Source: an uncultured Hoeflea sp. (lineage in GTDB: Bacteria; Pseudomonadota; Alphaproteobacteria; Rhizobiales; Rhizobiaceae). From it: a stretch of 64,000 nt of DNA. Of the stretch, positions 8,324 to 15,686 are shown piece after piece. How positions within the stretch are numbered: the stretch's first letter is position 1; the number at the start of each line of letters is the position of its first letter. The DNA lies in contig NZ_CANMVK010000001.1 in assembly GCF_947501405.1 (NCBI RefSeq), positions 124,001-188,000 on the forward strand, written 5' to 3'. Position numbers and translations under genes: made by a program. The notes beneath the pieces are model-generated. The model had not been told where the DNA came from. It saw only the letters and a program-made list of their open reading frames with translations, and searched no databases.

Positions 8324-9007
8324 TCAGGCCGTGGCGTTGTGCAGACGGTTGTAGAACAACAGACCGCCGTCGGTCCGGGTCATGGTCTTGGCAATTGCCA
8401 GCACGCCCAGATCGGCCAGCGGCTCAAGCACGATAACCAGCATATAGGCCGCGCCGAAGGCTGCGATCTGCGACAGGTTCTCGGCGCCGAAGCCGTGGCC
8501 GTAGAGCGCCCAGATGCCAACCCAGAGAACGATGCCGCCCTGATAGCTGGTCGACAGCGCCAGGGCCTGCTTGTAGCTCACGTCCTTATAGGCGGTGTGG
8601 GCGGGAATGATGCGCTTGGCCAGAAGCGACATCGCATAAAGCGGAACCAGAAGCGTGGTGACGTTCATGCCGAATTGCGGCAGGTCAAAGGGCGCAAAAA
8701 GCACGCCCTGGATCAACAGCCCGAGCGCCAGACCGATGGCCGCCGGTCCCGCGCCAAAGATCAGATAGAGCGTTGAGCCCAGGATGAAATGGACTTCCGA
8801 GACGCCGACCGGATGATGCGGCAACACCTCGAAGAAGGAAAACACCAAAAGTGTGGTGAAGACCGAGCGGAGGGCGAGCGAAGCGACGCCGCCATCCCTG
8901 CTGATTGTGTCCCAGGACATTTTCACAAGCAGTCCGCCGGCCGCGGCCGCGGTTGCGTAGCTCAGGACGATCTTGGCGCCGTCAACGACGCCGGGTTCGA
9001 TATGCAT
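8324..9007 (-). CDS. cbiM: CbiM-type cobalt transport permease (ECF substrate component)
   Basis: A 227-residue polytopic membrane protein starting MHIEPGVVDGAK. In CbiM/NikM proteins the Met1-His2 pair chelates Co2+ or Ni2+, so the start at 9007 (after AAAGGAT) is chosen over an in-frame start 15 codons upstream. Other matching segments are EVHFILGSTLYLIFG and PFDLPQFGMN. A cobalamin riboswitch lies just upstream, which points to cobalt rather than nickel. No CbiN, CbiQ or CbiO genes are adjacent, so it either borrows an energy-coupling module encoded elsewhere or works alone, as reported for some CbiM relatives. Confidence 0.85.
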   Translation of the reverse strand: MHIEPGVVDGAKIVLSYATAAAAGGLLVKMSWDTISRDGGVASLALRSVFTTLLVFSFFEVLPHHPVGVSEVHFILGSTLYLIFGAGPAAIGLALGLLIQGVLFAPFDLPQFGMNVTTLLVPLYAMSLLAKRIIPAHTAYKDVSYKQALALSTSYQGGIVLWVGIWALYGHGFGAENLSQIAAFGAAYMLVIVLEPLADLGVLAIAKTMTRTDGGLLFYNRLHNATA

Positions 9008-9072
9008 GGTCCGATCCTTTCCGCACCCATCGTGCGTGAGGTTTGTATTCAAAACCGCGAAAGCGGCTTTCC

Positions 9073-9292
9073 CGATCCGGGCAGGTCTCCTGGCTCGCGC
9101 TTTGGCTTTTGTCCGCCTTCCCGGCTATCCCAATGGATTGGACCAGTGGCTTGGGGTTTTTCCCCCACAGGACTCAGCTCACGCTCACAGTTGCGAGGGC
9201 AGCCACGGATCAGGCCCCGTTTCGGGTCGTCCCTACCGTGTTCCCTTTTCATCCCGAAGGCTTTGCCTTCACGGAACCCGAAGCGCGATCCT
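9073..9292 (-). promoter_or_regulatory. cobalamin (AdoCbl) riboswitch
   Basis: On the minus strand the 3' end carries the conserved B12 box AGCCAGGAGACCTGC (9081-9095). Upstream are the expected core blocks: AAAAGGGAACACGGT near the 5' side, a GGCTGCCCTCGCAACTGT segment, and CACTGG...GGGAAGGCG towards the 3' side. Length (about 220 nt) and order match the class. It sits 66 nt before the CbiM start and should shut off permease expression when adenosylcobalamin is plentiful. The outer limits are approximate. Confidence 0.93.
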
Positions 9293-9422
9293 ATTTTCAA
9301 TGGCCGGTGATGACAATCGGCAATTGCGACGCCGCATGCCAAAAACGCGGCCCAGATGCCGGGGTTGGCAGAAGCGATCCAGCACGCGGATTGTACGGTC
9401 ATAGCGGGCCTGATAGGGCACA

Positions 9423-10352
9423 ATGATGAGCCATCATTCCCTGCATCATTCAAATGCAGCCAGCGTCGGTCTGGCGACGCTCGGAATTATACTCGCTTCG
9501 GTTGGCTTTGGTCTGGTGCCCTATTTCGCCCGGTCGCTGACGGCCGAGGGCATGGCGCCGCAGTCGATCGCGTTTTTCCGCTATACGATTGCTGCCGTCA
9601 CGTTGCTGCCGTTGCTCTGGTTTTCGCGAGCTGAGTGGAGGGCGCTGTGTTGGGGGCTGGTTGCCGGGGCGGCGATGGGGCTTGGCTGGATCGGCTATGT
9701 CCGCGCGGTCGAGATTGCCCCGGTTTCCACCGTCGGCGTGCTTTACATGACCTATCCGGTGTTCACGCTGCTGATCGCCTGGCTGGTGTTTGGCGACCGG
9801 CCCGGACGGAGGTCGGTGCTGGCGGCCATGATGATTGTGCTGGCGGCGATGTTGGCGTCATCTCCGGCTGCGGTTTCTGCGGCCCAACTGCCTGCGCTGA
9901 TGCTGTCGCTGGCGGCGCCGTTGGGCTTTGGATTCGGTATCAATGTTCTGGTGCACAAGCTTGTCGTTTTGCCGCCGCTGGCGCGGATTGGTGCGGTGTC
10001 GCTGGGATCGGTGGCCGGGCTGCTGCCGCTGGTTGTGGCTACTCCGCTGGAGGCGGTGTTGCCTGCCAGCGCGTCAGGCTGGTGGCTGGTGGCGGGCATT
10101 GCCTTCGGATCAGCGCTGATTCCGCAACTGATTTACACGGTCTGTGCCCCGATGATCGGCACCGCGCGTACGGCGGTTGCCGGCAGTATCGAACTGCCGA
10201 CCATGTTCCTGATCGGCTGGTTTGCCTTCGCCGAGCCGGTTGGAGCCGCGCAATGGCTCGCCTGTGCGATTGTCATAGTCGCGATCGCGCTGACGCCGGG
10301 CCGCGCAACGGTCCGAAGCATGGCCGCAACGGTGTCGGACAGGCCCAAATAG
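9423..10352 (+). CDS. EamA/DMT-family transporter
   Basis: A 309-residue protein with about ten transmembrane helices arranged as two EamA repeats, typical of drug/metabolite transporters. Segments such as SIAFFRYTIAAVTLLPLLW (repeat 1) and SIELPTMFLIGWFAFAEP (repeat 2) fit the family. These proteins usually export amino acids or other small metabolites; the substrate is unknown. An in-frame ATG directly follows the first ATG, so the start could be 9426. It is divergent from the riboswitch-cbiM unit and convergent with the AHSA1 gene. Confidence 0.82.
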   Translation: MMSHHSLHHSNAASVGLATLGIILASVGFGLVPYFARSLTAEGMAPQSIAFFRYTIAAVTLLPLLWFSRAEWRALCWGLVAGAAMGLGWIGYVRAVEIAPVSTVGVLYMTYPVFTLLIAWLVFGDRPGRRSVLAAMMIVLAAMLASSPAAVSAAQLPALMLSLAAPLGFGFGINVLVHKLVVLPPLARIGAVSLGSVAGLLPLVVATPLEAVLPASASGWWLVAGIAFGSALIPQLIYTVCAPMIGTARTAVAGSIELPTMFLIGWFAFAEPVGAAQWLACAIVIVAIALTPGRATVRSMAATVSDRPK

Positions 10353-10379
10353 ACCGAAGGCGCATGACGCCTCCGGTCT
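10351..10379. terminator. hairpin between convergent genes
   Basis: AGACCG(A)AGGCG pairs with CGCCT(C)CGGTCT around a short loop, placed right after the EamA stop and before the convergent AHSA1 stop. It has no T-run, so termination is plausible but not certain. Confidence 0.45.
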
Positions 10380-10408
10380 GGCCGGGAAAGGTGCGAGGGT
10401 GAGCGCCT

Positions 10409-10843
10409 TCAATTGTCCGGAGCGAGCGAAGCCCGGAGATTGGCAAGATGCCGGTCCCAGCCGGAATCGAGCCCGAACAGCAGTCCCATGGCTGCTTCGC
10501 CGGCGGCGGCTTCAATGCCCTCGTGCACAAGCGACAATTTGGTGCCGCCCCGAACCGGCTCCAGCTTCCAGGTCACAGTGGTCAGCGATCCGTTCAGCGG
10601 GTTGATCGTGAAAGTGTATTTGAGATGCGTGCACGGCGTCATCTCAAGCACCGTGCCCCAGCATTTGCGATCCGTGCTTCCGGCTTCGGGATTGTCCACC
10701 AATACATAGTCCTGGCCCGGTTCGAGGTCGACTTTGGCGGCGTAGAACCAGGCGCCGAGCTTGTCCTTGTCGGTCAGATAGGCCCAGACGGTCTCCGGAG
10801 AGGCGTTCAGGATCAGGGATTTTTCGATTGTGGCGTTACTCAT
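10409..10843 (-). CDS. SRPBCC/AHSA1-domain protein
   Basis: A 144-residue START-like protein of the activator-of-Hsp90-ATPase (AHSA1) family. SLILNASPETVWAYLTD opens the fold and the conserved C-terminal LVHEGI...GWDRHLANL region is present. Such proteins bind hydrophobic ligands in a helix-grip cavity; the ligand is unknown. Start 10843 is preferred because an AAGGA lies 8 nt upstream; ATG 10849 is an alternative. It overlaps the end of the ArsR gene by 8 nt, a common ArsR-AHSA1 operon in alphaproteobacteria, so it is probably repressed by that regulator. Confidence 0.85.
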   Translation of the reverse strand: MSNATIEKSLILNASPETVWAYLTDKDKLGAWFYAAKVDLEPGQDYVLVDNPEAGSTDRKCWGTVLEMTPCTHLKYTFTINPLNGSLTTVTWKLEPVRGGTKLSLVHEGIEAAAGEAAMGLLFGLDSGWDRHLANLRASLAPDN

Positions 10844-11177
10844 TGTCATTGTCCTTTTTGGTGGAATTTGCGGCATCGATTACCTGGCCAAGTGCGGCGA
10901 GTTTGTCGTCCCAGAACCGGTCGAAATAGCTGAGCCAGTCCGTGGCGGCTTTCAGGCCATGTGGTCGCAGGCGGTTGAGGCGCTCGCGGCCTTTGGCCTC
11001 CACCGAGATCAACTGCCCCTGCTCGAGGATGACGAGATGTTTCTTGATGGCGCCGCGGGTGACATCGAACAGATCCGCGACCTCGGCGATGGTCATATCC
11101 GAGCGCGACAGATGTTTGAGGATTTCCCGCCGGGTCGGATCGGCCAAGGCCCGGAAGGCGCCTTGTTCGGGGCTCAT
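10836..11177 (-). CDS. ArsR-family transcriptional regulator
   Basis: A 113-residue winged-helix repressor. FRALADPTRREILKHL is the classic ArsR N-terminal helix, followed by a recognition helix in VTRGAIKKHLVILEQ and a wing with SVEAKGRERL. No Cys pair for metal sensing is visible, so this is the non-metal ArsR type that accompanies AHSA1 genes. An in-frame GTG at 11225 with a GGGAG upstream is an alternative start giving 129 residues. The last bases overlap the AHSA1 start. Inverted repeats at 11305-11346 are likely operator sites. Confidence 0.85.
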   Translation of the reverse strand: MSPEQGAFRALADPTRREILKHLSRSDMTIAEVADLFDVTRGAIKKHLVILEQGQLISVEAKGRERLNRLRPHGLKAATDWLSYFDRFWDDKLAALGQVIDAANSTKKDNDNE

Positions 11178-11304
11178 GGCCGTGCCCCGGAAAAACTTGG
11201 GGAAGGGCAGGCGCGAAGCCCGCACTCCGCGTCTATCTCCCTTTGACGGGCGACATTGCGAACCTGCGAAATTAAACGGCGATCAGACATGACAACTCCA
11301 GATG

Positions 11305-11346
11305 TGATACCTTTTGGTATCGCATCAATAGCACCAAAAGGTATCA
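11305..11346. promoter_or_regulatory. probable ArsR operator (two inverted-repeat copies)
   Basis: A perfect inverted repeat GATACCTTTTGGTATC (11306-11321) is followed 11 nt later by ACCAAAAGGTATCA (11333-11346), which is the reverse complement of most of the first copy. The pair lies about 130-170 nt before the ArsR start. Two sites centred about 25 nt apart suggest cooperative autorepression of the ArsR-AHSA1 operon. Confidence 0.6.
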
Positions 11347-11734
11347 TGTCAAGGTGATTGGAGGTTTCTTGGCGCGCCATGTCCGGGCAGTTGCCATCTC
11401 CAGGACTTGGTGCGGTGCCTGTGTCCGGCGCATTGTGCGGTGCAATATAATTTGGCCAACGCCTTGACTTGGCCGCATTTGTCAGGCTTATGAGCGGCAA
11501 CTGGATAGGGGCCTTTTCGGCCGCTGCACGCCGCTATGATGATGAGCGTGTTCTGACTTCCCCTGACATCCACCTTGAAATTTTCGCGTCGGCCAGCGGC
11601 GATGCGCCCAACCTGAACACCTGCGATTGCGCCCTGAAGCGCGACCGGCGGGATTTTTGTTATCGGGCATGGACCGCGATTGGCAGTGCGTAGCGCACGC
11701 CCCCGACGCCTGCCCACATTCTGAAAGTTATTCC
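11347..11734. other. 388-nt intergenic region without a recognised gene
   Basis: This stretch separates the ArsR operator from the DEAD-box helicase. Short open frames on both strands lack Shine-Dalgarno sequences and family similarity. It must hold the helicase promoter and possibly a long 5' UTR, as is common for RNA helicase genes. I see no clear hairpin-plus-T terminator or riboswitch. Confidence 0.4.
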
Positions 11735-13204
11735 ATGTTGTTTTCTCAACTCGGCCTGTCCAAGGCCCTTCTCGACACGCTCGATCAGCTGCATCTGACG
11801 ACGCCGACACCGATCCAGGTGCAGGCAATCCCGTTGGTTCTGGAAGGCCGCGACGTAATCGGCCTGGCGCAGACCGGCACCGGCAAGACCGCGGCGTTCT
11901 CGCTGCCGATCCTGCACCGGCTGGCGCCGGGCAAGCGCGCCGCGCCCAAGAAAGCCCGGGTGCTGATCCTGTCGCCGACCCGCGAACTCTCCGCGCAGAT
12001 TGCCAAAAGCGTCAAGGATTATGGCCGCAAGCTGAATATGAGCTCGACCGTTGTGGTCGGCGGCGTGTCGATCCGTCCGCAGATCAAGGCACTGGCGTCA
12101 GGCGTTGATATCCTTATCGCCACGCCCGGCCGCCTGATGGATCTGATCGAACAGCGCGCCGTCTCGCTTAATGAAATTGAAGTGGTGGTGCTCGACGAGG
12201 CCGACCAGATGCTCGATATCGGCTTCATGCCGGCAATCAAGCGTCTTTTGGCAATGACGCCGAATTCGCGCCAGACGCTTTTGTTCTCGGCTACCATGCC
12301 CAAGGAGATCCGCGAGCTTTCCGCCCGTCATCTCAAGAACCCGGCCGAAGTCTCGGTGATCCCGGCCAAGAAGACCGCCGACCGGGTGGAACACACCGTC
12401 ATGCACATCCAGACACCCTCCAAGATGGGCGCGCTGGCGAGCCTCATTCGCGGCCGCCCCGGTGAGCGGGTGATCGTGTTTACCCGCACCAAGCGCGGCG
12501 CCGACAAGGCTGCCAAACGGCTTGAGGCCGACGGTATCAATGCCGCCGCCATTCACGGCAACAAGTCGCAGGGCCAGCGCGAGCGCGCGCTTGCCGGTTT
12601 CCGTGCCGGTACCGTGCCGGTGCTGATTGCCACCGATATCGCCGCCCGCGGCATCGACGTGCCGGGCGTGAGCCTGGTCGTCAATTACGAACTGCCAAAT
12701 GTCCCGGAAGTCTATGTCCACCGCATTGGCCGCACCGCGCGCGCCGGCGCGGAAGGTACGGCGGTGACATTCTGCGCGCCGGACGAGCGTTCGCTGCTTC
12801 GGGACATCGAAAAGATGCTGAAGGTGGCGATCCCGGTCGAAAATGCGCCGGAAGGCACCTATTCCGACGCGTTGGCCGATCCCGATGGGGATTTTGCGCC
12901 GATCAAGCGCGGCCCGCGCGGCCAGCGTCCCGGGCAGGGCCGTCCGCAGTCGGCCGGGAAACCGGGCGCCAACAAGCAGGGTGCCGGCAAGCCCGGTACA
13001 GGTCGCAAGGCGGGGCAGGGCGGACGCCCGGCTCAGACAGAGGCTGCGGATGGCAAGCCTGCCAACCGGCACCAGCCTGCGGCCAACGCCAATCGCAACG
13101 GCGATCAGCCCGCAGCCACCAAGCCGCGCCGTCGCCGTCGCCGCAATGGCGAACGCAACCAGCGTCCTGATCAGGGCGGCAACAGAACGGCTGCGCAGGG
13201 CTAG
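11735..13204 (+). CDS. DEAD-box ATP-dependent RNA helicase (RhlE-like)
   Basis: A 489-residue RNA helicase that unwinds structured RNA, typically in ribosome assembly, RNA decay or cold growth. Seen in order: Q motif ([11 protein letters not shown], about 23-33), Walker A AQTGTGKT (45-52), DEAD (154-157), SAT (185-187), and motif [10 protein letters not shown] (329-336). The last roughly 95 residues are low-complexity and basic, rich in Gly, Arg, Gln, Lys, Pro and Asn, like the RNA-binding tails of RhlE proteins. ATG 11735 is chosen because the conserved FSQLGL block begins right after it. A terminator follows the stop. Confidence 0.93.
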   Translation: MLFSQLGLSKALLDTLDQLHLTTPTPIQVQAIPLVLEGRDVIGLAQTGTGKTAAFSLPILHRLAPGKRAAPKKARVLILSPTRELSAQIAKSVKDYGRKLNMSSTVVVGGVSIRPQIKALASGVDILIATPGRLMDLIEQRAVSLNEIEVVVLDEADQMLDIGFMPAIKRLLAMTPNSRQTLLFSATMPKEIRELSARHLKNPAEVSVIPAKKTADRVEHTVMHIQTPSKMGALASLIRGRPGERVIVFTRTKRGADKAAKRLEADGINAAAIHGNKSQGQRERALAGFRAGTVPVLIATDIAARGIDVPGVSLVVNYELPNVPEVYVHRIGRTARAGAEGTAVTFCAPDERSLLRDIEKMLKVAIPVENAPEGTYSDALADPDGDFAPIKRGPRGQRPGQGRPQSAGKPGANKQGAGKPGTGRKAGQGGRPAQTEAADGKPANRHQPAANANRNGDQPAATKPRRRRRRNGERNQRPDQGGNRTAAQG

Positions 13205-13259
13205 TCTGAGTTCCGCTGCCGGGCTTCGGTTCCGGATCGGTCAGCCAAGATGCCAAAGA

Positions 13260-13305
13260 CGCCCCGGCGGTGCAGCAGACAATTGCTGTGCTGCCGGGGC
13301 GTTTT
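13260..13305 (+). terminator. intrinsic terminator after the helicase gene
   Basis: CGCCCCGGC pairs with GCCGGGGCG; inside the stem GCAGCA...TGCTGTGC-type pairing extends it. TTTT follows at 13302-13305. It lies about 55 nt after the helicase stop. Confidence 0.82.
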
Positions 13306-13385
13306 GCGTTTGCTTTGCCGCGCGCCATTGTCTCAAAGGCCGGTTCGTACTATCTGCGAAGCACACATCAATTGGAGACTGGCTG

Positions 13386-13964
13386 ATGAGCGACGAAGAC
13401 GAAAAGACCACCGAACTGCCCCTGGGCAAGGAAGCCGAAGCCAATCTGTTCAAGTCGCGCTCGATCTTCATCTATGGCGGCATCACCCAGGAACTGGCGC
13501 ATAAGGTCTGCGCGCAATTGGCTGCGCTTGCCGCGGCCAGCGACGACGACATCCGCATTTTTGTCAATTCGCCCGGCGGTCATGTCGAATCCGGTGATTC
13601 GATTCATGACATGATCGGCTTCATCAAGCCCAAGGTGTGGATCATCGGCACCGGCTGGGTCGCCTCCTCCGGCGCGCTGATTTATGTGTCGGTGCCCAAG
13701 GAGCAGCGGCTGTGCCTGCCCAACACCCGCTTCCTGCTGCATCAACCCTCGGGCGGTACCCGCGGCATGGTTTCCGATATCGAGATCCAGGCCCGCGAGA
13801 TCATCAAGATGAACGAGCGGCTCAACAAGATCTTCTCGGCGGCCACCGGCCAGCCGGTGGAAAAGATCGCCGCCGACACCGACCGCGACTACTGGCTGTC
13901 GGCCGAGGAGGCCAAGGAGTATGGCCTGGTCGGCAAGATCATCAGCAGCGAGAACGAGGTCTGA
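13386..13964 (+). CDS. clpP: ClpP-like serine protease subunit
   Basis: A 192-residue ClpP paralogue, the proteolytic chamber subunit that works with ClpX/ClpA unfoldases. The catalytic triad can be placed: Ser94 in WVASSGA, His119 in [10 protein letters not shown] and Asp168 in [12 protein letters not shown]. The SPGG loop is at 62-65. It starts with an acidic MSDEDEK segment rather than a long propeptide, and it differs from the main ClpP in having ASSG where ASMG is usual. Rhizobia carry several ClpP copies, and this looks like one of the accessory ones. ATG 13386 follows GGAG. Confidence 0.9.
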   Translation: MSDEDEKTTELPLGKEAEANLFKSRSIFIYGGITQELAHKVCAQLAALAAASDDDIRIFVNSPGGHVESGDSIHDMIGFIKPKVWIIGTGWVASSGALIYVSVPKEQRLCLPNTRFLLHQPSGGTRGMVSDIEIQAREIIKMNERLNKIFSAATGQPVEKIAADTDRDYWLSAEEAKEYGLVGKIISSENEV

Positions 13965-14006
13965 GTCCTGGTGCCGCACATCCGGTTGGATGGGCAGCAC
14001 CAGGAC
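13965..14006. terminator. strong hairpin directly after clpP
   Basis: A perfect 10-bp stem GTCCTGGTGC / GCACCAGGAC (13965-13974 and 13997-14006) encloses a small inner ATCC-GGAT hairpin. It begins immediately after the clpP stop. There is no T-run, so it may stabilise the mRNA 3' end rather than terminate. Confidence 0.5.
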
Positions 14007-14088
14007 AGCTTGAGTTTTGCGGTGTGCATGATCCCGCGATCAGCTTTGCTCACGATCGACATGCATGAGTCGGCTGACTGACTTATCA

Positions 14089-14119
14089 GGCCCCGTCGGT
14101 GAAAACCGGCGGGGCTTTG
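14089..14119. terminator. bidirectional terminator between clpP and rsgA
   Basis: GCCCCGTCGGT pairs with ACCGGCGGGGC around GAAA, followed by TTTGCC on the plus strand. It lies between the convergent clpP and rsgA genes. Confidence 0.7.
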
Positions 14120-14142
14120 CCGTTTCGGGCGTTTTGCGAGTG

Positions 14143-15219
14143 CTACCGGCCTTTGATCTTTTTCACCTGGCGAACCATCTTGCCGAAGGACTTGTCTCTC
14201 GACCGCCGCTGCGCCAGGGTCGCGGTGTTGTGGCGGTCCTCGGCCAGCAGTTTTCGCCAGCGCCCAAGCCGCGCCGCGTCGATTTCGCCGCTTTCGAGTG
14301 CGGCCAGAACCGCGCAGCCGGGTTCGCTTTCGTGGCTGCAATCGTTGAACCGGCACTGGGCCGACAACGCATCGATGTCGGAAAACACTTCCGCCACGCC
14401 GGTCTCGGCATCGGTAAGCTGCAGTTCGCGCACGCCCGGCGTGTCGAGCACCGCGCAACTGCCCGGCAGTACATGCAATTGCCGGTGCGAGGTGGTGTGA
14501 CGGCCCTTGGCGTCGTCTTCGCGAATGCCTTGCGTGGCGGCGATCTCCGATCCGGTCAAGGCATTGGTTAGCGTTGACTTGCCGACGCCGGAGGACCCCA
14601 GAAAGGCGATGGTCTGGCCGGGTTTGCACCAGGGCGCGAGCTTGACATTCGGCTCCTCGCCGCGGGCATTAAGCGTCACCACCGTGACCCGGTCTGATAT
14701 CGCTTCCGCGGTTTTGGCATAGGTCGCCGGGTCGTCGCACAGATCCGCCTTGGTGATCAAAATCACCGGTGTCACCCCGGCTTCAAGGGTCAGCGCGATG
14801 TAACGCTCGAGCCGGGCAACGTTGAAATCGGCATTGCAGGACGTGACGATGAAGGCGGTGTCGATATTGGCCGCAATCAGTTGCACCTTGACCTCGTGGC
14901 CGGCGGCGCGGCGCTTGATCAGGCTCTTGCGCTCCAACAGCCGGCTGGCGCTCGGCAATTCGTGATCAATCAGCAGCCAGTCGCCGACCGTGGCGTCGGC
15001 GCGCGGCGGCAAGATCATGTCGATCCCGTCTCCCAGAACCCGCAAACCGCTGCGGTGCACCTCCGTCACCCGCGCCGGCGGATGCGTGGCCATCTCGTCG
15101 GTGCTGGTCTGCTGGGCAAAAAACGGTTGCCAGCCAAACGCCTGCAACGGAGATACCGCCGGCGTCGGGCTCGCGGCATCTGCGCCGGGCAGCGTGAATT
15201 TCGAATAATCGTGTGGCAT
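14143..15219 (-). CDS. rsgA: ribosome small-subunit-dependent GTPase A
   Basis: A 358-residue circularly permuted GTPase that assists 30S maturation. An N-terminal OB-like region precedes the GTPase motifs in permuted order: TKAD (G4) comes before the P-loop GSSGVGKST (208-216), then DTPG (G3). The C-terminal zinc site CRFNDCSHESEPGC has the usual Cys-Cys-His-Cys spacing, and the tail is basic. The frame extends 69 codons upstream. ATG 15219 is chosen because the upstream part has no family likeness and overlaps the leu leader region. It is convergent with clpP and divergent from leuA. Confidence 0.92.
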   Translation of the reverse strand: MPHDYSKFTLPGADAASPTPAVSPLQAFGWQPFFAQQTSTDEMATHPPARVTEVHRSGLRVLGDGIDMILPPRADATVGDWLLIDHELPSASRLLERKSLIKRRAAGHEVKVQLIAANIDTAFIVTSCNADFNVARLERYIALTLEAGVTPVILITKADLCDDPATYAKTAEAISDRVTVVTLNARGEEPNVKLAPWCKPGQTIAFLGSSGVGKSTLTNALTGSEIAATQGIREDDAKGRHTTSHRQLHVLPGSCAVLDTPGVRELQLTDAETGVAEVFSDIDALSAQCRFNDCSHESEPGCAVLAALESGEIDAARLGRWRKLLAEDRHNTATLAQRRSRDKSFGKMVRQVKKIKGR

Positions 15220-15379
15220 CAGGCATGGCTTTCGCAACCGTGATCCGCCAACCGGTGAACCGTGGCTTGTTGTTTCCGGGCTCCATACCAGAGTTGAGAG
15301 CATGTTGCACGGGGGACGGCTGGGGAACGTTGACATCGCCTGGAGGCGCATGGCCCCGGTTTCGCTCTTCCGAAGCCCC

Positions 15380-15415
15380 TTGCCATCCAACCCAACCCGC
15401 GCTATCACGCCTGCC
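15380..15415 (+). promoter_or_regulatory. putative leu promoter for a leaderless leader-peptide transcript
   Basis: TTGCCA (15380-15385) and TATCAC (15403-15408) are 17 nt apart, and the leader ATG (15416) begins 7 nt after the -10 box. This is the same geometry as the trp promoter at 2238-2273. The match is by eye only, with no transcription data. Confidence 0.4.
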
Positions 15416-15538
15416 ATGAACACCAACGCGCCGAAATCCCAGTCGTCCTTTGCCCGCTTTGCGGCGGCGACGGCTTTGCATGCGCGTCTCGGCGGCCTAC
15501 TGCTTCTCGCACTTAGCGGCGATCGCCGGGCCCGTTGA
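15416..15538 (+). CDS. candidate leucine leader peptide of leuA
   Basis: A 40-codon ORF that ends 148 nt before leuA and contains GGLLLLALSG, with four consecutive Leu codons (CTA CTG CTT CTC) and a fifth one codon later (CTT). CTA and CTT are unusual in this GC-rich DNA, as expected of a leucine-starvation sensor. Downstream RNA can form a hairpin with outer arms GAGGAGC/GCTCCTC (15537-15583). AGCGGCG inside the ORF (15515-15521) can instead pair with CGCCGCT (15559-15565), giving alternative folds. No Shine-Dalgarno is visible, which fits a leaderless mRNA. The role is inferred from position and Leu run. Confidence 0.6.
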   Translation: MNTNAPKSQSSFARFAAATALHARLGGLLLLALSGDRRAR

Positions 15539-15655
15539 GGAGCGTCCGGCGGTCGAACCGCCGCTGACGCTGCACTGCTCCTCTTCCAGACTTTACATTT
15601 TTTACCGAATGCAACATGACGGCCCTATGCCTGTTGACGCCGCTTGATAAGCGGC
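15537..15655 (+). promoter_or_regulatory. leuA leader RNA with alternative hairpins (putative attenuator)
   Basis: Nested hairpin GAGGAGC...CGGCGGT-CGA-ACCGCCG...GCTCCTC (15537-15583) is followed by a T6 tract at 15598-15603. A second compact hairpin, GCCGCTT-GAT-AAGCGGC, lies at 15639-15655. The T-tract is 14 nt from the first stem, so this is not a textbook intrinsic terminator, and the exact switching mechanism is unclear. Confidence 0.45.
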
Positions 15656-15686
15656 CTCCGGCCGGGCCAGGAACGAGAGAGCGAAA

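Noticed and set aside
13965-14119. Small non-coding RNA between clpP and rsgA
   Set aside because: The two hairpins are explained by gene-end structure and a bidirectional terminator; there is no promoter-like sequence between them.
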